From assembly GCA_903889265.1 (NCBI GenBank), contig CAISWS010000217.1, positions 1 to 32,376 on the forward strand: 32,376 bases of DNA, read 5' to 3'. Made by a program: the position numbers and the translations under genes. Shown here piece after piece: positions 8,539 to 17,377 of this stretch; the stretch's first letter is position 1, and each line of letters starts with the position of its first letter. Under the pieces are notes generated by a model, which made no database searches, was not told where the DNA came from, and saw only the letters and a list, made by a program, of their open reading frames with translations. The DNA comes from an uncultured Bacteroidota bacterium. Lineage in GTDB: Bacteria > Bacteroidota > Bacteroidia > Chitinophagales > LD1.

Positions 8539-10062
8539 ATGATGTTTATGAGAATAGGGCGATGTATTTTACTTTTTCTTCTAATGGCCGGTAACCGCGT
8601 TTGGGCGCAGAGCAATGTTGGTATTGGAACCCCGGCACCAGATGCCAGCGCCATTCTGGAACTGAAGTCAGGAAACACAGGTTTTTTGGTGCCAAGGCTT
8701 AGCAGTGTTGAGCGCACGGCAATTGCCTTACCCGCCAATGCCTTATTGGTTTTTGATACAGACTCTGGTTGCTTTTTTTATTATTCCTCGGCTCAGTGGG
8801 TTTCATTATGCAAGTTATCAGGACCGGTTGGGCCAACAGGTTTACAGGGTTTTCAAGGGCCGACCGGGGTTCAGGGTATAACCGGTGTTGCCGGTGTAAC
8901 CGGGGCTATTGGAATTGCGGGTGTAACTGGTGCCACGGGAAATAACGGGGCGACCGGTGCCCAGGGTTTACAGGGTATTACCGGAGTAACCGGCCCATTG
9001 GGTACTGCGGGTGGCGATTTAGGTGGCAGCTATCCCAACCCGGCTGTTGTGGCTTTACAGGGCCATGCGGTAAGCAATACCGGACCCGCGCAAAACAATC
9101 TTCTGGTATGGAGCGGAACAGCGTGGACACCGACCGATGGGAACGGATTATTCTGGAAGATAAACGGAAACGGAGGTACCAACCCTCCAACTAACTTTAT
9201 CGGCACTACTGATCCACAAGCCCTCGTTTTCAGCACTAACAGTGTTGAAGGAATGCGTATAACAGCTACAGGGAATGTAAGGATAGGCAGTACTTCTTTT
9301 ACAAACCAGTGTGGTGGGGTGGTAACTGCTGAGGATACCCGGATGCGGCTTTCATCGGTCGGTGGCTTTGTTTCCTTCGGTAGTTATAATAATGACCCGG
9401 CTTTCAGTATGTCGCCTCCCACTACTTCCTGGATTGACGGGGTGGGCTCATTGGTGGTAGGTATGAATCGCAGTGGTGGTACCAGTAACGTGGATTTGTG
9501 GAATAATTCAGACCCGGCCAATGGTGCAGCGGCTTTAGGTAACAATAACCGGGGCTTTAATTTCCGGAATTTTCAAAGTAATGGCGGCTGTGCCGAAAAC
9601 CTGCTTGCTACTTTAGATGGTAACGGCGATTTAACTTTAAGCCGGTACGCTGCTGGCGGAGGCACTGCAAATGCATATGCCTTTAATACCATTTCAGATA
9701 AACGGGTAAAACAAAATATTCAAAAGTTTCAAGAGCCAGTACTTGATAAGATAATGAAGCTAAATCCTGTTACCTACAATTACTCCATTATCAACTACGA
9801 GCCAGGCCATAAACTGGAAATTAAAAAAGAAGCCTTTCCCGATCGGCAGTCGGGGTTCCTGGCGCAAGAGGTTTACCAGCTTTTTCCGGATGCTGTAAGG
9901 AAACCGGAGGATGAAACTAAAGATTTGTGGGCCATTGATTATTCCAAGCTCACGGTAGCGCTTACCAAGGCTATGCAGGAACAACAACAAATGATTATGG
10001 AGCAAAAAGAAGAGATTGAACTGCTGAAAACTGAGATAGAAAAATTAAAGCGAATAAGGTAG
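8539..10062 (+). CDS. Exported collagen-like protein with S74 (endosialidase-type) chaperone domain
   Basis: A 507-residue protein. A signal peptide (1-24, ending RVWAQ) is followed by the [19 protein letters not shown] module common at the N-terminus of Bacteroidota tail-fibre-like proteins. A collagen-like Gly-X-Y stretch runs at about 95-155 (GPTGLQG, GVTGATG). [14 protein letters not shown], another tail-fibre hallmark, leads into a beta-rich region. The C-terminal intramolecular chaperone starts at about 386: the SDKRVKQNI motif keeps both the Ser386 and Lys391 positions of the self-cleaving Ser-Lys pair known from phage endosialidases, followed by [15 protein letters not shown] and a terminal coiled coil rich in Glu and Lys. 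The expected behaviour is trimerisation followed by self-release of the chaperone. Three ATG codons (8539, 8542, 8548) are possible. No T9SS signal is seen, so how it is held at the surface is unknown. A phage tail-fibre origin is possible, but no phage gene is nearby. Confidence 0.85.
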   Translation: MMFMRIGRCILLFLLMAGNRVWAQSNVGIGTPAPDASAILELKSGNTGFLVPRLSSVERTAIALPANALLVFDTDSGCFFYYSSAQWVSLCKLSGPVGPTGLQGFQGPTGVQGITGVAGVTGAIGIAGVTGATGNNGATGAQGLQGITGVTGPLGTAGGDLGGSYPNPAVVALQGHAVSNTGPAQNNLLVWSGTAWTPTDGNGLFWKINGNGGTNPPTNFIGTTDPQALVFSTNSVEGMRITATGNVRIGSTSFTNQCGGVVTAEDTRMRLSSVGGFVSFGSYNNDPAFSMSPPTTSWIDGVGSLVVGMNRSGGTSNVDLWNNSDPANGAAALGNNNRGFNFRNFQSNGGCAENLLATLDGNGDLTLSRYAAGGGTANAYAFNTISDKRVKQNIQKFQEPVLDKIMKLNPVTYNYSIINYEPGHKLEIKKEAFPDRQSGFLAQEVYQLFPDAVRKPEDETKDLWAIDYSKLTVALTKAMQEQQQMIMEQKEEIELLKTEIEKLKRIR

Positions 10063-10073
10063 GCCGATATCTT

Positions 10074-10337
10074 TTACTTTGGCGGAAACCTAAAATAAAC
10101 AAACAGCCTCCCAAAATTTTTGCTGTCGTTTTCAATCCGGTGGTAAAGAGGTTTAATGTGCGGTAGTTGCAGAAACCGCTCTACTTTTTTGCGCAGTTGC
10201 CCGCTTCCCTTGCCCGGTATTATTTCCACCTCGCGTATTTTATTATCAATAGCTTCTTCAAATGCATCCTGCAAGGCCTTGTCAATGGCTTTGCTGTTGT
10301 TGTAAATGTCATGCAGGTCTAGTTTTATTCTGCCCAT
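10074..10337 (-). CDS. Small stand-alone Smr-domain protein
   Basis: An 87-residue protein that is almost entirely an Smr domain (the C-terminal nuclease-like module of MutS2). It shows the LDLHDIY motif near the start and IIPGKGSGQLR in the middle, then YHRIENDSKNFGRLFVYFRF. In the canonical HGxGxG motif the first residue is His; here it is Pro (PGKGSG), a variant I recall from small Bacteroidota Smr proteins. Smr domains act in nucleic-acid nicking or binding; activity here is unproven. The ATG at 10337 is used because the longer frame begins at a TTG and adds about 40 residues with no domain. It is convergent with the S74 gene ending at 10062 (11 nt apart, no terminator visible) and divergent from the next one. 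Confidence 0.75.
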   Translation of the reverse strand: MGRIKLDLHDIYNNSKAIDKALQDAFEEAIDNKIREVEIIPGKGSGQLRKKVERFLQLPHIKPLYHRIENDSKNFGRLFVYFRFPPK

Positions 10338-10486
10338 GTTATCAGGAAATTGGAAGCCTGTTTTGCCTGCAAAGAAGCACAAATAATTTGAAGGCCTAAC
10401 TTCATGCTTCCTAAAATGAGGGCTATTTTGGTTTTGCTGCCAAACCGGGTTTATCAATATTGCAATTAGTTATATTTATAACCCCC

Positions 10487-10522
10487 GCCCGGTGTTTTTT
10501 CTTTTCCGGAAAAAGGCCGGGC
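10487..10522 (+). promoter_or_regulatory. Stem-loop in the leader of the large S74 gene
   Basis: GCCCGG (10487-10492) pairs with CCGGGC (10517-10522). An inner A/T stem can extend it (T95-T99 with A10-A14 of the next hundred). The palindrome TTTTCCGGAAAA lies in the loop at 10502-10513. It ends 35 nt before the ATG at 10558. TATATTTA at 10470-10477 upstream resembles a -7 element, so the hairpin may be in the mRNA leader. Its function is not known. Confidence 0.3.
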
Positions 10523-10557
10523 AGGTTGAATTTGGTAACAAGCTAACTGAAACATCT

Positions 10558-13500
10558 ATGAAAAAGACTTTAATCCTTTTAGCTATTCTATTTTCCTGCC
10601 TAGCTGTTTTTACCCAGGCGCCTCAGCAACTCAATTATCAGGCAATCGTTCGTAATGCACAAGGGGCCCCTGTTTCAAACGGCACAGTTGTTTCATTTCG
10701 GTTTACTATTCACGATGGCACGCCAACGGGGAATCCGGAGTTCACGGAAACACACAGTGATACAGCTAATCCATTTGGCCTGGTAACTATTAAAATAGGC
10801 TCAGGCGGCGGTTTAGGTGCTGTAAACTGGGGTAGCAGTACCAAATTCCTACAGGTTGAATTAGACCCAACCGGTGGGAACAACTTTTCAGATATGGGAA
10901 CACAGCAATTGTTGAGTGTTCCTTATGCATTATTTGCCGGGAACAGTGAGGCTGGACCACAAGGCGCTACAGGTTTGCAGGGTAATACAGGGGCCACAGG
11001 ACCTACCGGTGGTAACGGCAGTGGTGGCGGGGCAACCGGGCCAAGTGGCCCTAACGGGGTGCAGGGCAATACAGGAGCAGTAGGTTCTACGGGTGCTAAT
11101 GGTTTAGCCGGTCCAACCGGCGCTACCGGCCCGAGCGGTGTGCAAGGTGTTCAAGGCGGACAGGGAGCCCAAGGTGCGCAAGGCAATGTGGGCGGGCAGG
11201 GATTACAGGGACCAACCGGCCCGCAGGGCGACCAGGGTAATATGGGTGCTACGGGATTAACCGGAATTGGTATAACCGGCCCAACCGGTGCTACCGGCGA
11301 CCAGGGTGTTCAAGGTCCCGGCGGAGGAGCTACGGGGCCAACCGGCGCCACAGGGCCAACGGGCAATCAAGGTGCCGGTGGTGGTGCTACCGGTCCTACA
11401 GGTGCAACTGGTGCCACGGGTTTAGTGGGAAGTACCGGCGCAACCGGTGCACAGGGGATTGCAGGACTAACGGGTGCGCAGGGAGTGCAGGGCAACACAG
11501 GCCCGATAGGTTTGCAGGGTATCCAGGGGCCACAGGGCTCGCAAGGGGTTCAGGGGCCGGTGGGTAATGTTGGTGCCGCAGGGTCCACAGGAGTTACAGG
11601 GCCAACCGGTGCAACAGGATTGAATGGAGCGGCCAATGCATGGGGGCTTACGGGCAACACCGGGATAAACGGCAATATTAATTTTATAGGCACGCTGACC
11701 GATGCTGATCTGAAATTTAAAATTAACAACCAACCCTCGGGAGTAATAGACGCTGACAGTTTCCAAACTTTTTTAGGATACATGGCCGGGGCTAATTCTA
11801 ATAGTTCAGGTAATACTGCGATTGGCGATTCAGCTTTTTTTACCAGTATTACCGGGTTTGATAATACTGCTTTCGGCCAAGCAACACTGGCCTTTAACAC
11901 AAGCGGTTATAAAAATACAGCTTTAGGATACCAGGCGCTTTACCGTAACACAACCGGTTTTTATAATACCGCAGTTGCTGAGCACGCCATGGCAAATAAT
12001 ACTACCGGTGCCCATAACACGGCTATTGGGCAGGGCTCACTTTATAATAATATCTCGGGCAACAATAATACCGCAGTAGGTGTGAGCGCCTTGCTGACCA
12101 ATAGCCGGGGTAGTAATAATACTGCCATGGGAAGCGAAGCGATGGCTATTAACGATACTGGGAGCAATAATGCGGCCTTTGGTTATGACGCCATGTACTA
12201 CAACAAAGAGGGTAGTAACAATTCCGCTTTTGGATATCAAACCCTTTTTTACAATACTACCGGAGGTAGTAATTCCGCTTTCGGTAACCTGGCTCTTCTT
12301 AATAATACTACCGGGACTAATAATACCGGGCTGGGCAGCGGCGCCCTGTACCATAATACCAGTGGCGCCAATAACACAGGAGTTGGTTACGAAGCCCTGG
12401 TAAACGACACAACCGGAAGCGGCAATACGGCATTAGGTTTTCAAACACTTTATAACGCTACCGGCGGTTACAATACGGGCAGTGGATTTGCGGCGCTTGG
12501 CAACACCGGTACAGGTAGTAACAATACTGCCTATGGCAGCGGCGCGCTATTTGCCAATACTGTCGGCAACAGCAACGTGGCGGTGGGCCCTAATGCACTG
12601 AACAACAGTCAAACACTGGGTAACCAGGTGGCAGTTGGCGATTCGGCGTTATACAACAATAATTCAGGTAGCGGCGGCAATACGGCTATAGGTAGTAAGT
12701 CATTATACGCCAATACCAGTGGTTATCATAATTCAGCCTCCGGTTATCAGGCGCTTTATGCCAACACAACCGGATATGAAAATACGGCTTTGGGTTATAT
12801 TACTCTTAATCAAAACACCACTGGTTATAATAATACGGCCATTGGCCGGGGTGCTTTACAGGTAAATACTACAGGGAACAGCAACACAGCTTTGGGTTTA
12901 AATGCTCTTAATTTTAGTACCACCGCCTCAGATAATACTGCATTAGGCTCAGGCGCAATGAATTATAATACTACCGGCGGAAATAATACATCCGTTGGCA
13001 CGAGCGCTCTTTACAATAACACTACCGGAGCCGATAATACGGTAATGGGCCATCTGGCTCTTCCCGGAGATACGGTGTCTTACAATACTGCGATTGGTTC
13101 GGCAGCACTATATAATACTACAGGTGGAGGAAGTAATACAGCAACAGGTTTTAAAGCGCTTTTTACTAATACTACAGGCGCGGATAATACTGCACTTGGA
13201 TATGAAGCAGATGTTTCCAGCGGTGCGCTTACCAACGCCACTGCTATTGGTTATAACACGAAGGTTGACAGCAGCAATAAAGTACGTATTGGTAACACCA
13301 GTGTAGTTAGCATTGGCGGCCAGGTGCATTGGACCACTTTTAGCGATGAGCGGGTGAAAACCAACATTACGCAAAACGTACCCGGCCTTACATTCATTAA
13401 GTTATTGCAACCGGTTACTTATCATTATGATATTAATAAAGAGAATGAATTGCTCGGTATTAAAAATGATAACACAGAATGGGAAGGCAAGCATGATATA

Positions 13501-13731
13501 GAGAAAATTGCCTTCAGCGGTTTTATTGCCCAACAGGTGGATGTGGCTGCGAAAGACGCGGGATATGATTTTAGCGGGGTTGATAAACACGGAAGCATTT
13601 GGGGGTTACGATACAGCGAATTTGTGCCTTCGATTGTAAAATCGGTGCAGGAATTGAGTGATCAAAATGCAGAGATGAAAAAGGAGATTGAAGATTTGAA
13701 AGCAGAAATTAAAGCTCTGAAAGGGAGGTAA
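10558..13731 (+). CDS. Large exported collagen-like, head-repeat, S74-chaperone protein
   Basis: A 1057-residue protein with a signal peptide [21 protein letters not shown]. The N-terminal module of about 110 residues contains [16 protein letters not shown] and ends [11 protein letters not shown], a module widespread in exported Bacteroidota proteins. A collagen-like region follows at 133-357. Then come roughly 27 tandem 17-residue repeats (about 415-905; consensus NTTGxxNTAxGxxALxx) that resemble the beta-roll head repeats of YadA-type trimeric adhesins. The C-terminal S74 chaperone begins at about 929: SDERVKTNI keeps Ser929 and Lys934, followed by GFIAQQVD and a final coiled coil. The overall form suggests a long trimeric fibre matured by self-cleavage. 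The ATG at 10558 is chosen for its signal peptide; the longer frame lacks one at its N-terminus. There is no YadA membrane anchor and no T9SS signal. A role as an adhesin or fibre is inference. Confidence 0.88.
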   Translation: MKKTLILLAILFSCLAVFTQAPQQLNYQAIVRNAQGAPVSNGTVVSFRFTIHDGTPTGNPEFTETHSDTANPFGLVTIKIGSGGGLGAVNWGSSTKFLQVELDPTGGNNFSDMGTQQLLSVPYALFAGNSEAGPQGATGLQGNTGATGPTGGNGSGGGATGPSGPNGVQGNTGAVGSTGANGLAGPTGATGPSGVQGVQGGQGAQGAQGNVGGQGLQGPTGPQGDQGNMGATGLTGIGITGPTGATGDQGVQGPGGGATGPTGATGPTGNQGAGGGATGPTGATGATGLVGSTGATGAQGIAGLTGAQGVQGNTGPIGLQGIQGPQGSQGVQGPVGNVGAAGSTGVTGPTGATGLNGAANAWGLTGNTGINGNINFIGTLTDADLKFKINNQPSGVIDADSFQTFLGYMAGANSNSSGNTAIGDSAFFTSITGFDNTAFGQATLAFNTSGYKNTALGYQALYRNTTGFYNTAVAEHAMANNTTGAHNTAIGQGSLYNNISGNNNTAVGVSALLTNSRGSNNTAMGSEAMAINDTGSNNAAFGYDAMYYNKEGSNNSAFGYQTLFYNTTGGSNSAFGNLALLNNTTGTNNTGLGSGALYHNTSGANNTGVGYEALVNDTTGSGNTALGFQTLYNATGGYNTGSGFAALGNTGTGSNNTAYGSGALFANTVGNSNVAVGPNALNNSQTLGNQVAVGDSALYNNNSGSGGNTAIGSKSLYANTSGYHNSASGYQALYANTTGYENTALGYITLNQNTTGYNNTAIGRGALQVNTTGNSNTALGLNALNFSTTASDNTALGSGAMNYNTTGGNNTSVGTSALYNNTTGADNTVMGHLALPGDTVSYNTAIGSAALYNTTGGGSNTATGFKALFTNTTGADNTALGYEADVSSGALTNATAIGYNTKVDSSNKVRIGNTSVVSIGGQVHWTTFSDERVKTNITQNVPGLTFIKLLQPVTYHYDINKENELLGIKNDNTEWEGKHDIEKIAFSGFIAQQVDVAAKDAGYDFSGVDKHGSIWGLRYSEFVPSIVKSVQELSDQNAEMKKEIEDLKAEIKALKGR
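10954..11628 (+). repeat. Collagen-like Gly-X-Y coding repeats
   Basis: About 225 codons of G-X-Y triplets, dominated by GPTGATG, GVQG and GNTG, inside the large S74 gene. At the DNA level it is an imperfect 9-bp periodicity (GGNCCNACNGG, GGNGCNACNGG), prone to slippage and length change. Stretches such as [11 protein letters not shown] lack proline-rich triplets and are Thr/Gln rich, as in other bacterial collagen-like proteins. Confidence 0.85.
11800..13260 (+). repeat. 51-bp coding repeats (17-residue head repeats)
   Basis: Units of 17 codons recur in phase; for example, unit starts at 11896 and 11947 are exactly 51 bp apart. Fixed positions are N1, G4, N7, G11 and A14-L15. A few units are shortened to 16 codons or lengthened (around 12590-12700), so the array is degenerate and old rather than freshly expanded. 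It encodes the beta-roll-like part of the large S74 protein. Confidence 0.8.
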
Positions 13732-13791
13732 TCTTTGCTCATCGGTAAAATATTTCTTTGCCTTGTTCGTCGGGATAATAAATCGGTTAAC

Positions 13792-14079
13792 ATGAACGAA
13801 GAATGCAGGGAAGCCCAAATTATGAAGCCCCAAATCCATTTGGGCAAATGCGAAGGTGCAGGTGATTGTGCCGAGGTTTGCCCTTATGATGTGTTTGAGA
13901 TAAGGAAAGCTACTGAAACTGAGCGCGCAGATTTTAACCTGAAAGAGCGGATTAAGTCATTCGTTCACGGTCACAAAAAGGGCTTTGTAGTTAAAGCGGG
14001 TGATTGCCACGCATGTGCTCTTTGCGTTAAAGCCTGCCCTGAAAAAGCCATTAAACTGGTAAGGTATTTACAGGATTAA
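13792..14079 (+). CDS. Ferredoxin with two Fe-S cluster motifs, the first atypical
   Basis: A 95-residue small electron carrier. The second cluster motif is complete: Cys72, 75, 78 and 82 in CHACALCVKACP. The first motif has Cys20, Cys26 and Cys30 (CEGAGDCAEVCP), but the expected second cysteine at position 23 is Ala. A [3Fe-4S] or otherwise altered cluster is therefore likely at this site. A charged insert of about 35 residues separates the two motifs. The frame extends upstream to a TTG at 13735, but ATG 13792 is preferred; ATG 13822 (MKPQIHLG) is also plausible. It begins 60 nt after the S74 gene. Its stop codon overlaps that of the convergent desaturase (shared TTAA at 14076-14079). Supplying electrons to the desaturase is a reasonable but untested idea. 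Confidence 0.85.
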   Translation: MNEECREAQIMKPQIHLGKCEGAGDCAEVCPYDVFEIRKATETERADFNLKERIKSFVHGHKKGFVVKAGDCHACALCVKACPEKAIKLVRYLQD

Positions 14080-15113
14080 GCCTTTGCTTTTCGTTGCATT
14101 TTATACTCGCGGAACGATACCATTTTCTGCCTTTGTGCATCCCACAAATTGGCCTGTACAGTTTTAAGGCTTTGCCAGAATGTGATAACGTTAGTATGCT
14201 TTTCGAAAATCGGATTCTCGCGATTGCACTTGGGCAAATTATAGTTAGGTATGGTGGGTGCCAGGTGGTGGATATGATGGTAGCCTATGTTGCCGGTTAA
14301 CCAGTGGAATACCCCGGGAAGGTCGTAATAAGTACTCCCTTTAACTGCGGATACCACATAATTCCAGTTGTCTTTGCCGCTTTTATAAATGTGCTCGTAC
14401 TGGTGCTGAATGTAAAAGAACCACAGGGCATAAGTTCCGAAAAACAGCAGATTTACAAATTGAACTACTAAAAAACGGGTAGGCCCCAATAACCAGGCAC
14501 AAAGCGCATACACCCCAATAAACAAGGCATTACTGACAGTTACACTTTTACGTACCTCTTTAAAATAATCGCTCTTTAAAAAAGCGAAGCGGTTGTAAAC
14601 CACAACGTAGATGAATCCACCTATGGTAAACAAATAAAAAGGATTACGGTAAATACGGTACCATACCTTCTGTTTAAGTGAAAGGGCAGCATATTGATCT
14701 GTGGTCAAACATTCAATATCGCCTATGTCGCTGTATTCCAGCTGTCCGTTGTGCGCATGGTGAAAGCTGTGGGATTTAGCCCAGTATTGATAGGGGATAA
14801 AAGTTAAAACGCTGCAAACTGTTCCAATAATATTGTTTGCCGTTTGGTTTTTGGTAAATGAGCGGTGGCCACAATCGTGCTGGATAATAAAAATACGGCC
14901 CAGGATAAACCCATTAAGAATAGCCAGGCCTATTGAAAACAGAACGGATTTGTCGAACAAATAAAATTGCAGGGCAAGCAGCGCCAAGTAAAAACTAAAG
15001 CTGTTGGCTATTTGAATCACAGCCTTTTTTGTGTTAGGTATCTGGTACTTTTTAAGGGTAATATTCCAGTTCTTTAAGTCTTCAAGTAATTGCTCTTTGT
15101 TGAAGGAGTTCAT
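14076..15113 (-). CDS. Membrane fatty-acid desaturase (Delta12-like family)
   Basis: A 345-residue polytopic membrane protein of the fatty-acid desaturase superfamily, which uses a di-iron centre to insert double bonds into acyl chains. All histidine boxes are present: HDCGH at 79-83, HSFHHAH at 115-121, and HHIHH at 279-283. An extra HQYEH lies at 237-241. Hydrophobic segments lie at about 38-75, 97-108, 162-174, 196-212 and 215-235. The position of the new double bond cannot be read from sequence; overall it most resembles omega-6/Delta12 enzymes. The ATG at 15113 is used because the longer frame starts at a TTG that lies inside the -7 promoter element (15138-15145). It is convergent with the ferredoxin and divergent from the rRNA methyltransferase. 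Confidence 0.9.
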   Translation of the reverse strand: MNSFNKEQLLEDLKNWNITLKKYQIPNTKKAVIQIANSFSFYLALLALQFYLFDKSVLFSIGLAILNGFILGRIFIIQHDCGHRSFTKNQTANNIIGTVCSVLTFIPYQYWAKSHSFHHAHNGQLEYSDIGDIECLTTDQYAALSLKQKVWYRIYRNPFYLFTIGGFIYVVVYNRFAFLKSDYFKEVRKSVTVSNALFIGVYALCAWLLGPTRFLVVQFVNLLFFGTYALWFFYIQHQYEHIYKSGKDNWNYVVSAVKGSTYYDLPGVFHWLTGNIGYHHIHHLAPTIPNYNLPKCNRENPIFEKHTNVITFWQSLKTVQANLWDAQRQKMVSFREYKMQRKAKA

Positions 15114-15137
15114 CGGTACGGTGTTTAAACAGGTGCG

Positions 15138-15145
15138 CAAAGGTA
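15138..15145 (-). promoter_or_regulatory. -7 promoter element of the desaturase
   Basis: On the minus strand TACCTTTG is a perfect match to the Bacteroidota -7 consensus TAnnTTTG, 24 nt before the ATG at 15113. No good -33 TTTG is seen at the usual spacing. The same octamer precedes the small exported protein gene at 20327. Confidence 0.55.
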
Positions 15146-15264
15146 TATTGTTTGTAATTATAACCCCACATAAACGGTTACTTAAAGTTCATTTTTGGCA
15201 ATTATTTTGAGGGCGGGTGAGTGGTTCAAAATTCAATCCCGTATAGTTTAGTTAAATTTCGGCC

Positions 15265-16452
15265 ATGAATGAATCGCCTGAAGAATTGAGGCTTACTGCC
15301 AAAGCAATATATGGATTGGAGGAAGTGCTGTCGTTTGAATTGAAGAAATTAGGCGCACGCGATATTGAATTGCACAACCGTGCCGTAAGTTTTACAGGCG
15401 ATAAAGGGCTGATATATAAATGCAATTTACACCTGCGTACGGCATTACGCATATTGGTGCCGGTGGAGAAATTTAATGTTCAGGATGAACAAAGTCTGTA
15501 TGATGGTATTAAAGCCATTGATTGGGAAAAATACATGGGAGTGGATGATACCCTTGGTATTGATTGCGTATTGAACACTCCATTGTTCACCCACTCGTTA
15601 TTTATTGCCCAAAAGGCCAAGGACGCCATTGCCGATCAGTTCAGGGATAGGTATAACAAACGCCCGAGTGTTGATTTGGCAAAGCCCACATTGAGGATAC
15701 ACCTGCACGTTTACAACGATGTTTGTACGGTGGCTTTGGATAGCTCGGGTGAGAGCCTGCACAAACGGGGGTATAGGAGCCAGGTAAATCTGGCACCGAT
15801 GAATGAGGTGCTTGCTGCAGGACTTGTATTGCTCACCGGCTGGAACCGGAGTAGTAACTTAATTGACCCTATGTGCGGCTCAGGTACTATTCTGATTGAG
15901 GCTGCATTAATTGCCGCCAATATTCCGCCGGGATACTATAAAGACGATTTTGGCTTTATGCGCTGGAACCGTTTCCTGGCTTACGATCCTGAATTATGGC
16001 AACGAATTTACGATGCCGCCATTGACCGCATTGTTGAAGTATCGCCTAAAATATATGGGGGGGAGATTTCCCATAATGTAGCGCGCAAGGCAAAAGAGAA
16101 TGTAAAGTTTGCCAAGGTGGAAGACATGGTGCAGATACGCGAATGTGCTATGGAAGATTTTGAAGCACCGGAAGGTGGGGGGGTGGTAATTATGAACCCA
16201 CCTTACGGTGAGCGGATGAATTTACAGGATTCGAATGAATTATACGCCAGTATGGGCGATACTTTTAAAAAACGTTTTACCGGATATGACTGCTGGATTA
16301 TAAGCTCAAACATGGAGGCACTGAAATATGTGGGGCTTAAATCATCGCGCAGAATACCAGTGGCTAACGGGCATCTGGAATGCCGCTTTGTTAAGTATGA
16401 AATGTATAGCGGCACTAAGAGGGTTTTTAAAGAAAAACCGGCTGAGGAATAA
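15265..16452 (+). CDS. THUMP-domain rRNA (guanine-N2) methyltransferase, RlmL-like
   Basis: A 395-residue protein matching the N-terminal half of E. coli RlmKL. An N-terminal ferredoxin-like/THUMP region for RNA binding runs at about 10-160. A Rossmann SAM-binding domain follows with DPMCGSGTILIEAAL at about 201 and the catalytic NPPYGER at about 311, which marks amino-methylation of a base. By family it makes m2G in 23S rRNA (position 2445 in E. coli numbering). The RlmK domain is absent, as in most bacteria outside gammaproteobacteria. ATG 15265 follows the divergent promoter region shared with the desaturase; TAGTTTAG, 13 nt upstream, is a possible -7 element. A 39-nt repeat element begins 6 nt after the stop codon. 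Confidence 0.88.
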   Translation: MNESPEELRLTAKAIYGLEEVLSFELKKLGARDIELHNRAVSFTGDKGLIYKCNLHLRTALRILVPVEKFNVQDEQSLYDGIKAIDWEKYMGVDDTLGIDCVLNTPLFTHSLFIAQKAKDAIADQFRDRYNKRPSVDLAKPTLRIHLHVYNDVCTVALDSSGESLHKRGYRSQVNLAPMNEVLAAGLVLLTGWNRSSNLIDPMCGSGTILIEAALIAANIPPGYYKDDFGFMRWNRFLAYDPELWQRIYDAAIDRIVEVSPKIYGGEISHNVARKAKENVKFAKVEDMVQIRECAMEDFEAPEGGGVVIMNPPYGERMNLQDSNELYASMGDTFKKRFTGYDCWIISSNMEALKYVGLKSSRRIPVANGHLECRFVKYEMYSGTKRVFKEKPAEE

Positions 16453-16458
16453 ATACAT

Positions 16459-16497
16459 TTTACTGTAAAGAAGCAAAGAGCGCAAAGGAATACTAAG
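16459..16497 (+). repeat. Heptad element, copy B (39 nt)
   Basis: TTTAC is followed by four heptads ending in AAG: TGTAAAG, AGCAAAG, CGCAAAG and TACTAAG, with spacers A, AG and GAA (1, 2 and 3 nt). The element is followed by GAAAAAT. Length, leader and spacing are identical to the copy at 21999-22037, although the heptads differ. It lies between the convergent rRNA methyltransferase (stop 16452) and glycosyltransferase (stop 16583) genes. I see no terminator hairpin in this gap. Confidence 0.65.
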
Positions 16498-16582
16498 GAA
16501 AAATAAAATACGTTTTGTTGAAAGCCTGATTTATGCCTCTATAAACCTGGGCTGTTTCTTTGCAGTAGAAATCTATTAAAAA

Positions 16583-17311
16583 TTAGCTGCTCCTGCCCCC
16601 CAAAATTGCCCGCAAAAATATTTTAGCAAAATTGCCTGACTCCTGTATCAGCACTTTCCATGGCATGGTTGATAACTCGAAGCCATTGCGCAACTCTACT
16701 GTAACAGGTTTGATTAAAAGCCCTTTTTGTGCCGATAGAAATATAAATTCCAGGTCGAAAAGAAATCGATCTATTGAGGTGTTCAGGAATATTTTTTTAC
16801 CAGCCTGATCAAACCCCTTTAGTCCGCATTGGGTATCATCGGTTGGTATTTGTAAGAAGGTTCGGATTAGGAAACGGAGAAAATGCGAAATTCTGACCCG
16901 GGATGGTGGTAAGTGTTTATAATACTCATCGGACCTGTTGCCGGGCACCACATTATAACCTCCGGATTTAAGCGCATTGTAAACAGATTGCAGGCTTTGT
17001 TTTGTGTAGGGGAAATCCACATCCGTGTAAATAACCAGCTGACCCATGGAGACGGCAACTCCCTGGCGCAGGGCAAATCCTTTCCCCCGATTTTTCTCAT
17101 ACGAAATGAATTTAATTTTTTCGTGAGGGCCGAAAAACCGGCGGGTGGCTTCAGGATCGAAGCCAGTGTGGCTTCCATCGTTTACTATGATAAGCTCTGT
17201 TGCAGGTTCATATCCTGATATAAAAATGTAATTGGCCAATACATTTTCGCGCCAGCCGGGGGCAGGGTTATAGCAAGGCACTACAATAGAAAGGACCACA
17301 GTTTCAGGCAT
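16583..17311 (-). CDS. Family-2 glycosyltransferase (polyprenyl-phosphate sugar synthase-like)
   Basis: A 242-residue cytosolic GT-A glycosyltransferase. It shows VVPCYNP at 10-16, VNDGS at 43-47, KNRGKGFALRQG at 73-84, the metal-binding TDVDFPY at 96-102, and DTQCGLKGF in the acceptor region. Length and the NRGKG/GLKGF motifs resemble dolichyl-phosphate or undecaprenyl-phosphate glucosyl/mannosyl transferases, but no C-terminal membrane segments are present. The sugar and acceptor are not determinable. ATG 17311 is chosen over a TTG four codons upstream; TACTTTTA at 17328-17335 (minus strand) is a near-match -7 element 16 nt before it. The gene lies 66 nt downstream of the patatin gene on the same strand, so co-transcription is possible. 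Confidence 0.85.
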   Translation of the reverse strand: MPETVVLSIVVPCYNPAPGWRENVLANYIFISGYEPATELIIVNDGSHTGFDPEATRRFFGPHEKIKFISYEKNRGKGFALRQGVAVSMGQLVIYTDVDFPYTKQSLQSVYNALKSGGYNVVPGNRSDEYYKHLPPSRVRISHFLRFLIRTFLQIPTDDTQCGLKGFDQAGKKIFLNTSIDRFLFDLEFIFLSAQKGLLIKPVTVELRNGFELSTMPWKVLIQESGNFAKIFLRAILGGRSS

Positions 17312-17377
17312 AATTTTCAACAAAAATTAAAAGTAAGATTATTCGGCAAAAGGGATATTGTCGGCGAGCGGCTTTAA

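Noticed and set aside
10338-10457. 40-residue N-terminal extension of the Smr protein
   Set aside because: It starts with TTG and has no Smr or other domain features; the ATG at 10337 directly precedes the LDLHDIY motif.
11800-13260. Regular 51-bp repeats as a CRISPR array
   Set aside because: The repeats are in phase with one long open frame, units differ by substitutions, and there are no unique spacers between identical repeats.
8539-13731. Prophage tail-fibre region
   Set aside because: S74 and collagen-like domains occur in phage fibres, but both proteins carry secretory signal peptides, and no phage structural, lysis or integration gene is present.
15114-15140. TTG start of the desaturase at 15140
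   Set aside because: The codon lies inside the -7 promoter element TACCTTTG and adds nine unconserved residues.
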